Shown here: in pieces, positions 6,357 to 12,509 of the stretch
Layout: every line of letters begins with the position of its first letter
Numbering within the stretch: position 1 is the stretch's first letter
Assembly: GCF_014230465.1 (NCBI RefSeq)
Contig: NZ_JAAXCY010000026.1
Span: forward strand, 1 to 12,509
Direction of reading: 5' to 3'
Length of the DNA stretch: 12,509 nt
Source: Pseudomonas cremoris
GTDB lineage: Bacteria > Pseudomonadota > Gammaproteobacteria > Pseudomonadales > Pseudomonadaceae
Translations under genes and position numbers: made by a program
Notes under the pieces: model-generated
The model's input: the letters and a program-made list of their open reading frames with translations, nothing else
Databases searched by the model: none
Told to the model about the DNA's origin: nothing

Positions 6357-7562
6357 CTACGTATAGGACAATCCATTGGCCTTGCGTTGCCGCAACAGGT
6401 GAAACGCCACAAACGCCGTCACCGCAAAGCTCGCCTGGATGAGGATCATCGGCGTGGCGCTGCCGTCACGCAGTTGGCTCAGCAACAGACCGCTGCAAGT
6501 GGCACCGAACATCTGCGCAAATCCCATCAAACCTGCCGCCAAACCCGCGCGGTGCGCGTTGGGCATCACGGCACCCGTCACCGAGCCGGGCAATACCAGC
6601 CCACCGCCAAGGGTGACCAAGGCAATCGGAATATCCAGGCCTAGCACCGACAGCCCGAACACTTCGTAAATTGCCACTGCCGAAATCCCGCCGACCGCCA
6701 CCATCGTCACGCCCATCGCCACAATGCGCTGCGGTCCCAAGCGCAGAATATTGCGCCGGGTGTAGGTGGAACCCACGATCAGCATCGACACGATCAGGCC
6801 AAAATTGATGCCGTATTCCAAGCTGCTGAACCCCAGCAGGTTGATGAACACCGCCGATGAACCGGCGATCACCGCGAACATCGCACCGTAAGTGCACGCC
6901 AAGGCCACGGCGAATGCCCGGTATTGGCGGCCCTTGAGCAGGTCGAGGTATTGCCCGCCGAGGGTGCGCCAGTGGCCGGCTTTGGGGTCCAGGTAGTGGT
7001 TGCTCTCTCGGAAGAACAGCAACGCCAGCAACAACACCACGCTGCCAATCACCAGCGCGAGCACGATCGGCGCATGCCAGCCGAACAGCTTGATCAGCAG
7101 ACCGCCGACCATCGGTGCCACCACAATGGCGTAGAGCATGCCGATCATGGTCAATGCCAACGCAGGCCCCGCCTCGGCCTTCCACACATCGCGCACCACG
7201 GTGCGCGCCAGCACCAACGCGGCGCATGCGCCCAGGCCTTGCAGCACGCGGGCGGCGATAAATGGGTGGATATCGCTGACCAACAGCATCGACAGGGTCG
7301 CGAGGACATACAGCACCAAGCCACCGATCAATACCGGGCGACGACCAATACGGTCCGACAGCGGGCCGAACAGCAATTGCCCCAAGCCAAAAGCAGCAAC
7401 AAACGCCGACAACGCCATCAACGCCGAACCCGGCGGCGCCATCAATGCCTGCTCGATGGTGCCCAGGCCAGGGATGATCAATTGGGTCGAGACTTCACCC
7501 AGCGCCGTAAGGGCCACCAGCAAAAACAACAAGTTGCGTGAAGGAACAGGAGCATTTGCCAT
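6357..7562 (-). CDS. MFS multidrug exporter, Bcr/CflA type
   Basis: A 401-residue inner-membrane transporter with about twelve hydrophobic helices, the family's usual size. It should export drugs or other small molecules in exchange for protons. The loop after the second helix carries the MFS signature GPLSDRIGRRPV (66-77). The AIVVAPMVGG segment of the fifth helix matches the drug:proton antiporter motif seen in Bcr/CflA proteins. I favour the start at MANAPVPS; an ATG three codons upstream (7571) is also possible, and neither has a strong ribosome binding site (GGATGA precedes the chosen one). It is the first gene of the minus-strand run towards pirin, and diverges from the RND operon across an AT-rich region with an operator-like dyad. 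The substrate is unknown. Confidence 0.88.
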   Translation of the reverse strand: MANAPVPSRNLLFLLVALTALGEVSTQLIIPGLGTIEQALMAPPGSALMALSAFVAAFGLGQLLFGPLSDRIGRRPVLIGGLVLYVLATLSMLLVSDIHPFIAARVLQGLGACAALVLARTVVRDVWKAEAGPALALTMIGMLYAIVVAPMVGGLLIKLFGWHAPIVLALVIGSVVLLLALLFFRESNHYLDPKAGHWRTLGGQYLDLLKGRQYRAFAVALACTYGAMFAVIAGSSAVFINLLGFSSLEYGINFGLIVSMLIVGSTYTRRNILRLGPQRIVAMGVTMVAVGGISAVAIYEVFGLSVLGLDIPIALVTLGGGLVLPGSVTGAVMPNAHRAGLAAGLMGFAQMFGATCSGLLLSQLRDGSATPMILIQASFAVTAFVAFHLLRQRKANGLSYT

Positions 7563-7612
7563 GGTGATCATCCGGGGGCTGGATTAATTTATATTTCGAC
7601 CATAATATTAGT

Positions 7613-7636
7613 AAAAAATTATGTCCATAATTTTTT
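7613..7636. promoter_or_regulatory. Perfect AT-rich dyad, candidate shared operator of MFS and RND genes
   Basis: AAAAAATTATG (7613-7623) and its exact complement CATAATTTTTT (7626-7636) flank a two-base centre, giving a 24-base dyad in the 101-base gap between two divergent exporter genes. The half-site CCATAAT occurs again at 7600-7606. The size and symmetry fit a TetR-type repressor, and the AT-rich surroundings contain several -10-like hexamers (for example CATAAT at 7626-7631), so binding would cover promoters. A weaker outer repeat, TCCGGGGG (7571-7578) with CCCCCGGA (7649-7656), includes part of the RND adaptor's ribosome binding site. No regulator gene is visible nearby. Confidence 0.6.
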
Positions 7637-7663
7637 GCCCAATGGTCACCCCCGGAGCCCGCC

Positions 7664-8770
7664 ATGCACCCTCTTCCCCTGCGTCTTCTCACGCCCCTGG
7701 CCCTGTTGATTGTGCTCAGCGGCTGCAACAGCCAGGCCGACACTGCCGCCCAAGTACCCACGCCGCGCCCGGTATTGGCGGCCAAAGTTGAAGCGGCCGG
7801 CACCCAGCAAAGCGCCTATACCGGCGTAGTGGCTGCACGAACTGAAAGCGACCTGGGCTTCCGGGTCAGCGGCAAGGTCATCGAGCGCAAGGTCGACCCT
7901 GGCCAGCACGTCTCCCGTGGCGACACCTTGCTGGTGCTGGATATCGGCGATTTCGAACTCGCGCTACGCTCGGCCAAAAACCGCGTCAACGCCGCCCAGG
8001 CCCAACTGCGCCAGCGCCGTGACGATGAAAACCGTTACCAGCGCCTGGCCAATACCGGCGCCGTGTCGCGGCAGATCTTCGACCAGTCGGCAACCAACCT
8101 GCGGGTCGCCGAAGCCGAGTTGGCCTCGGCGCAATCCGATGCCAGCCAGATCGAAAACCGCCGCACCTACTCGGTGCTCAAGGCGGATGGCGACGGCATC
8201 ATCACCGACGTGCGGGTGGATCGCGGCCAAGTGGTCGCCGAAGGGCAGATCGTGGCGCGGCTGGCCCATGACGGCGCCCGTGAAGCCATCGTCAACCTGC
8301 CGGAAAACCAGCGCGACCAAGCCTCGCAAAAAGCCCTCGCCTTCCCCTTCGGCGCACCCGATCAAGCGGTGACTGCAACCTTGCGCGAACTGTCCGCCAG
8401 CGCCGATCCCACCACCCGCACCTACCGCGCCCGCTATGTATTGCACGGCACCTTTGACCGCTTCGCGCTCGGCTCGACCATCACCGTCCGCCTGCAAGGC
8501 AACGGCCAGGCCCAGCAAACCCGCGTGCCTATCGGCGCCTTGCAGGATGCAGGGCAAGGCACGGGGGTGTGGCTGATCGGTGCAGACGACAAAGTCAGCT
8601 TCGCCCCGGTGAAGGTCGCCAGCCTCGGCCAGGAAGACGCCCTGCTCGACAGCGGCGTGGCCCCCGGCCAAATCATCGTCGCCCTCGGCGCGCACCTGCT
8701 GCACAGCGGTGATGCCGTGCGCCTGCTGCCCGCCCAGGAACTGGCCCTCAACCGTAAGCAGGATCGCTGA
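7664..8770 (+). CDS. RND efflux periplasmic adaptor (membrane fusion lipoprotein)
   Basis: A 368-residue adaptor that links an inner-membrane RND pump to an outer-membrane channel. The N-terminus is a lipoprotein signal with lipobox LSGC, so C21 should be acylated and the protein anchored in the periplasm. A lipoyl-like half (GFRVSGKVIERKVDPGQHVSRGDTL, about 63-87) is followed by an alpha-helical hairpin (about 95-160). The second lipoyl half is GDGIITDVRVDRGQVVAEGQ, and beta-barrel and membrane-proximal domains follow. GGAG sits six bases before the ATG. Only two bases separate its stop from the pump's start codon, so the two are co-translated. It is transcribed away from the MFS gene behind the AT-rich dyad. 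No outer-membrane factor follows, so an OprM/TolC-like channel encoded elsewhere is presumably used. The substrate is unknown. Confidence 0.93.
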   Translation: MHPLPLRLLTPLALLIVLSGCNSQADTAAQVPTPRPVLAAKVEAAGTQQSAYTGVVAARTESDLGFRVSGKVIERKVDPGQHVSRGDTLLVLDIGDFELALRSAKNRVNAAQAQLRQRRDDENRYQRLANTGAVSRQIFDQSATNLRVAEAELASAQSDASQIENRRTYSVLKADGDGIITDVRVDRGQVVAEGQIVARLAHDGAREAIVNLPENQRDQASQKALAFPFGAPDQAVTATLRELSASADPTTRTYRARYVLHGTFDRFALGSTITVRLQGNGQAQQTRVPIGALQDAGQGTGVWLIGADDKVSFAPVKVASLGQEDALLDSGVAPGQIIVALGAHLLHSGDAVRLLPAQELALNRKQDR

Positions 8771-8772
8771 GC

Positions 8773-11700
8773 ATGCGCGGTATCAATCTCTCAGAGCTGG
8801 CGGTCAAGCACCGCGCAGTCACGCTGTTCCTGATCCTTGCGATCCTCGCCGCCGGGGTCTTCTCGTTCGGCAAGCTGGGGCGTGCCGAAGACCCGTCGTT
8901 CACGGTCAAGGTCATGACCATCACCGCCGCCTGGCCTGGCGCCACGGCCCAGGAAATGCAGGAACAAGTCACCGACCGCCTGGAAAAGCGCCTGCAGGAA
9001 CTGGACTACTACGACCGTGTCGAGACCATCGCCCAACCGGGTTTTGTGTCGATGCGCATGACCTTCAAGGAGTCCACCCTTCCTAGCGAAATCCAGGACC
9101 TGTTCTACCAGACCCGCAAGAAGCTCAGCGATGAGGCCGCGAAACTGCCCAAGGGCGTCATCGGGCCGTTTTTCAACGATGAATATTCCGATGTGTACTT
9201 TGCGCTGTACGCCCTGGAGGCCGAACACCTGCCCCATCGACAACAGGTGCAGATGGCCGAGGAACTGCGCCAGGGCTTCCTTAACCTGCCGGGAGTGAAG
9301 AAAGTCAATATCCTCGGCGAGCAGCCGCAACGGGTGTTTGTCGAGTTTTCCTATGAGCGCCTGGCGACGCTGGGCATCAAGCCGGATCAAATCTTCCAGG
9401 CCCTTGCCGCCCAAAACGCCGTGGCACCTTCGGGCTTTGTGGAGACTGCAGGCGCGCGCGCGTATATCCGTATCGATGGCGCGTTCGATAGCCTGTCGTT
9501 GATTGAAAACGTGCCGCTGGAAGTCAACGGCCGCGTGCTGCGTATCGCCGATGTGGCCAGCGTCAGCCGAGGCTATGAAGACCCGCCCAGCTATCGCATC
9601 CGCCACCAGGGCGACCCGGCGCTGATGCTCGGCGTGATCATGGAGAAACACTGGAACGGTCTGGAGCTGGACAAAAGCCTCAAGGCCCAAGAAGCAAAAA
9701 TCCAGGCCGATTTACCGCTGGGCGTGAACTTCGCCAAGGTCTCCGACCAGGCGAAAAACATCAGCCTGGCGGTGAATGAATTCATGCTCAAATTCTTCGT
9801 CGCCCTGGCGGTGGTGATGGTGATCAGCCTGCTGGCGCTGGGTTTTCGCGTGGGGCTGGTGGTGGCCGCCGCAGTGCCGCTGACCTTGTCGGTGGTGTTT
9901 GTGATCATGCTGCTCACCGGGCGTGAATTTGACCGCATTACCCTCGGCGCATTGATCATCTCCCTGGGCCTGCTGGTGGACGACGCGATCATCGCCATCG
10001 AGATGATGGTGGTGAAACTTGAAGAGGGTTTTGACCGGATACATGCCGCGACCTTTGCCTGGAGCTCCACCGCTGCGCCGATGCTGACCGGCACGTTGGT
10101 GACCATCATCGGCTTTCTGCCGGTAGGGTTTGCGCGCTCCGGCGCCGGGGAATATGCCGGCAATATCTTCTGGATCGTAGGTTTTGCGCTGATTTCTTCC
10201 TGGTTGGTCGCAGTGGTGTTCACCCCCTACCTCGGCGTGAAATTGCTGCCGCAGATCAAACCGGTACCGGGCGGCCATGACGCGATTTACGCCGGGAGTT
10301 ACTACCAGAAACTGCGCGGTCTGGTGGAAGCCTGTGTACGCCGGCGCTGGCTGGTCACTGGTTTGGTGGTGACGGCGTTTGTGTTGTGCGGGCTGGGCAT
10401 GGGTGTAGTCAAGAAACAGTTCTTCCCTAACTCCGATCGCTCCGAGTTGATCCTGGAGGTGTACATGCCACCGGGCAGTGCCTTCAAAAGCACCGAAGCG
10501 GTGGCCGCGCAGCTGGAGAAGGCGCTGCTGCAAGAGCCGCAGACCAGCCTGGTCGACACCTATGTGGGCGGCGGCGCGCCGCGTTTTTTCCTGTCGCTGA
10601 ACCCTGAGCTGCCGGACCCGGCGTTTGCCAAACTCATCGTACAGACGCCGGACTCCCATGCCCGTGATGCCTTGAAAGTACGCATGCGTGAGCGCATTGC
10701 TGCCGGGGAATTTCCCTCTGCGCGCGTGCGCGTGACCCAACTGCTGTTCGGCCCGCCCGTACCGTTCCCGGTGGTGTTCCGTGTCTCTGGGCCCAATGTG
10801 GAGGTGCTGCGCAGCGTGTCCGAAGACGTGCGCAAAGTCGTTGCCGCCAACAAACTGACCAAGGACGCCTTCCTCGATTGGGGCGAGCGTACCAGCGGCT
10901 ATCGCCTGGTGTTGGATCAAGACCGCCTGCGGCTGCTGGGCTTCACGCCCAACGAAGTCAAATCCCAGCTCAACGCCCTGCTCAGCGGCAACCCGATCAC
11001 CGAAGTCCGCGAAGGCAACCGCACCGTGTCCGTGGTTGCCCGCGCCCAAGGCAGCCAGCGCGAAAACCTCGGCAACCTCAACAACATGACCCTCACCAAC
11101 AGCACTGGCACCTCGGTGCCGCTGGCGCAGGTCGGGCATTTCCAGGCGGTGATGGAGGAGCCCATCCTCAAGCGCCGCAACCGCGCGGCCACCGTGGAAG
11201 TGCGCGCCGACATCATCGACGGCGTACAACCGCCCGACGTGGAAATGGCCGTGTACAAGGACCTGCAACCGCTGATCGCCACGTTGCCCGCCGGCTACCA
11301 GATCGACATCGGCGGCCCCGTGGAAGAAAGTGCCAAAGCCAACGTCGCCCTGGCGGCGTTGTTCCCGATCATGATCCTGCTGACCCTCACAGTGATCATG
11401 TTCCAGGTGCGCTCGTTCGGCGTGATGTTCATGGTCTTCGCCACCGCGCCATTGGGCTTGATTGGGGCGGTGCCGACCTTGTTGCTGTTCAATCAGCCAT
11501 TCGGCTTTAACGCGATCCTGGGGTTGATCGGGATTGGCGGGATTCTGATGCGCAACACGCTGATCTTCACCGACCAGATCCGCCAGAATCAGGAACAGGG
11601 CATGGCGATTCGCGAAGCGATCATCGAAGCCACGGTGCGGCGAGCGCGACCGGTGATCCTGACCGCGTTGGCGGCAGCGTTGGCGTTTATCCCGCTGACG

Positions 11701-11856
11701 CTGTCGGTGTTCTGGTCATCGCTGGCCTACGTGCTGATTGGCGGGGTGTTGGTGGGCACGGTGCTGACGCTGTTGTTCCTGCCGGCGTTGTGCAGCCTGG
11801 TGCTGGGCCGGGCGAAGACGAAAACTGCCGAAACTTCCCACATAACCGCCGGATAA
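8773..11856 (+). CDS. RND efflux pump, inner-membrane permease
   Basis: A 1027-residue proton-driven pump of the AcrB/HAE superfamily, full length. It has a first helix near residues 15-33, a large periplasmic loop, a helix cluster from about 335 to 500, a second periplasmic loop, and a closing helix cluster to the C-terminus. D403 and D404 (GLLVDDAIIAIEMM) match the proton-relay aspartates of AcrB helix 4. Where AcrB has its essential helix-10 lysine (AKN), this protein reads LMRNTLIFTDQI, with Arg; I recall MRN being common in this pump branch, so it is probably a family trait. The LGRAEDPSFTVK and NDEYSDV segments recall pumps annotated as TriC-like in Pseudomonas, but I do not assign a name. 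AGGA nine bases upstream serves as ribosome binding site. A strong terminator follows the stop. Confidence 0.94.
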   Translation: MRGINLSELAVKHRAVTLFLILAILAAGVFSFGKLGRAEDPSFTVKVMTITAAWPGATAQEMQEQVTDRLEKRLQELDYYDRVETIAQPGFVSMRMTFKESTLPSEIQDLFYQTRKKLSDEAAKLPKGVIGPFFNDEYSDVYFALYALEAEHLPHRQQVQMAEELRQGFLNLPGVKKVNILGEQPQRVFVEFSYERLATLGIKPDQIFQALAAQNAVAPSGFVETAGARAYIRIDGAFDSLSLIENVPLEVNGRVLRIADVASVSRGYEDPPSYRIRHQGDPALMLGVIMEKHWNGLELDKSLKAQEAKIQADLPLGVNFAKVSDQAKNISLAVNEFMLKFFVALAVVMVISLLALGFRVGLVVAAAVPLTLSVVFVIMLLTGREFDRITLGALIISLGLLVDDAIIAIEMMVVKLEEGFDRIHAATFAWSSTAAPMLTGTLVTIIGFLPVGFARSGAGEYAGNIFWIVGFALISSWLVAVVFTPYLGVKLLPQIKPVPGGHDAIYAGSYYQKLRGLVEACVRRRWLVTGLVVTAFVLCGLGMGVVKKQFFPNSDRSELILEVYMPPGSAFKSTEAVAAQLEKALLQEPQTSLVDTYVGGGAPRFFLSLNPELPDPAFAKLIVQTPDSHARDALKVRMRERIAAGEFPSARVRVTQLLFGPPVPFPVVFRVSGPNVEVLRSVSEDVRKVVAANKLTKDAFLDWGERTSGYRLVLDQDRLRLLGFTPNEVKSQLNALLSGNPITEVREGNRTVSVVARAQGSQRENLGNLNNMTLTNSTGTSVPLAQVGHFQAVMEEPILKRRNRAATVEVRADIIDGVQPPDVEMAVYKDLQPLIATLPAGYQIDIGGPVEESAKANVALAALFPIMILLTLTVIMFQVRSFGVMFMVFATAPLGLIGAVPTLLLFNQPFGFNAILGLIGIGGILMRNTLIFTDQIRQNQEQGMAIREAIIEATVRRARPVILTALAAALAFIPLTLSVFWSSLAYVLIGGVLVGTVLTLLFLPALCSLVLGRAKTKTAETSHITAG

Positions 11857-11881
11857 GCTCTACTCCCCTGCCCTGACAACC

Positions 11882-11934
11882 TCTGCAAAGTCCCTCGCCT
11901 GAATACACAGTGCGAGGGATTGCAGATGGTTTTT
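11882..11934 (+). terminator. Rho-independent terminator of the RND operon
   Basis: TCCCTCGC (11891-11898) pairs perfectly with GCGAGGGA (11912-11919) across a 13-base loop. A further TCTGCA (11882-11887) pairs with TGCAGA (11921-11926) after a small internal bulge. Five T follow at 11930-11934. It starts 25 bases after the pump's stop codon and insulates the Rhs gene from the efflux operon. Confidence 0.9.
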
Positions 11935-11996
11935 CTTGTGAGCGTTTTTGTTGACCGGGTCCTTTCAGACGCTGCTCCTGTAGGGAGCCGTCAAGG

Positions 11997-12509
11997 ATGA
12001 CCAACACTTCCCACATTACCCATATCGAATTTGAACTCGATGGTTTTCATCAGAGCCTGGCGATCTATCGCCAGCAGATGAACGCCTGGTATTCGCACGC
12101 ATTGGATTCGGCAAGTCACGCGTTGGATATGCCGTCGTTGCTGGGGATGGATCGGGTGTTGCGGGCGGGGGATTCGCAGCGGTCGGTGAGCATGAGCGAT
12201 GCTGATTTTTCGACCGTAGCCCGTTGCCCGGTGGGGGGTGAGCTGAAGATCGAGAAGCACAAAGAGCACGTGGATGATGTGCCCGTTTCTGGAAAGAACC
12301 CGAACGGGGATGTCACTTCGAGTGCGGATAAAACAGCCACTAATGGCTGCCCGGTGTCGATGGTGACTGGGGAGGAATTGCTCAACCTCCTAAGCGTCGA
12401 AGACGGTCACTGGGCTCTAGCCTACGAATACGACGCGCAAAACCGCCTCACCGCTGAGCACCAAGGCTGGGGCACCCTGCGCTATGGCTACGACGCCTGC
12501 GGCCAACTG
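11997..12509 (+). CDS. Rhs / YD-repeat protein, 5' part (runs off window end), probable internal deletion
   Basis: An open frame of 171 codons with no stop, continuing past the window. Residues 1-115 resemble the N-terminal region of Pseudomonas Rhs proteins lacking a PAAR domain. At 118-129, CPVSMVTGEELL is the motif that normally opens the DUF6531 region. Instead of that region, the protein goes straight at about residue 130 into NLLSVEDGHWALAYEYDAQN and the YD-repeat text RYGYDACGQL (162-171), which I recall from far inside full-length Rhs proteins. Codon choice changes at the same place, from G-ending (TTG, CGG, GCG) to C-ending (CTC, AAC, TAC, GAC). Rhs proteins are large polymorphic toxins with a YD-repeat shell and a variable C-terminal toxin, often delivered by type VI secretion. 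AGGGAG nine bases upstream is the ribosome binding site, partly within a small GCTCC/GGAGC stem. Whether the toxin end is present cannot be seen. Confidence 0.8.
   Translation, partial: MTNTSHITHIEFELDGFHQSLAIYRQQMNAWYSHALDSASHALDMPSLLGMDRVLRAGDSQRSVSMSDADFSTVARCPVGGELKIEKHKEHVDDVPVSGKNPNGDVTSSADKTATNGCPVSMVTGEELLNLLSVEDGHWALAYEYDAQNRLTAEHQGWGTLRYGYDACGQL

Noticed and set aside
9712..11268. Long open frame (518 codons) on the minus strand, opposite the RND pump gene
   Set aside because: His/Gln/Arg-rich translation typical of antisense frames in GC-rich DNA. It lies wholly within a well-supported pump gene and resembles no family I know.
10917..11600. Loss of the RND proton-relay lysine as a sign of an inactive pump
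   Set aside because: Arg replaces Lys in an MRN motif that I recall as common in this branch; D403 and D404 are intact and the gene is full length.
11935..11996. Promoter for the Rhs gene (TTGACC near 11951)
   Set aside because: No -10-like hexamer follows at 16-18 bases, so I could not support a promoter call.

Overview
The window looks like chromosomal DNA of a Pseudomonas of the P. fluorescens group. It is GC-rich, with genes packed on both strands. It carries two kinds of Pseudomonas-type REP/REPIN palindromes, and the protein families are those usual in this group (inference from family knowledge; no search was run). I see no tRNA, rRNA, CRISPR array, insertion sequence or phage integrase. 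No stretch over 300 bases lacks a gene; the longest gaps are 5189-5413 (mostly a REPIN) and 866-1058 (a divergent promoter region).

Layout, left to right. (1) 1-62: a REPIN cut by the window edge. (2) 86-865, minus: an acetoin reductase/2,3-butanediol dehydrogenase-type SDR (budC-like). (3) 1059-3206, plus: a TonB-dependent outer-membrane receptor, divergent from the SDR across a gap with two perfect palindromes. (4) 3207-7562, minus: four genes that read MFS exporter (Bcr/CflA type), pirin, MscS-type channel fused to a cyclic-nucleotide-binding-like domain, and AhpD-like protein. A REPIN with two perfect 46-base arms sits between pirin and the channel gene. The receptor and AhpD genes converge with stop codons that touch. 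(5) 7664-11856, plus: a two-gene RND efflux operon (lipoprotein adaptor plus inner-membrane pump), divergent from the MFS gene across an AT-rich gap that holds a perfect 24-base operator-like dyad. It ends at a strong rho-independent terminator. (6) 11997 to the window end, plus: the 5' part of an Rhs/YD-repeat gene. Its N-terminal region appears to be joined directly to a YD-repeat segment that normally lies much deeper in such proteins.

How the genes may work together. The centre of the window is an efflux and stress module. An MFS exporter and an RND pump diverge from one AT-rich control region that looks like a TetR-type target, but no regulator gene is in the window. Downstream of the MFS gene, pirin (cupin metalloprotein), the channel and AhpD (CxxC thiol redox enzyme) could share transcription and would suit a response to redox or phenolic stress; this is inference. 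The SDR and TonB receptor are independent metabolic and uptake genes. The most unusual items are the apparently deleted Rhs 5' end, the shared dyad between the two exporters, the hairpin over the pirin ribosome binding site, and the channel's non-canonical nucleotide-binding cassette. I found no clearly new multi-gene system.
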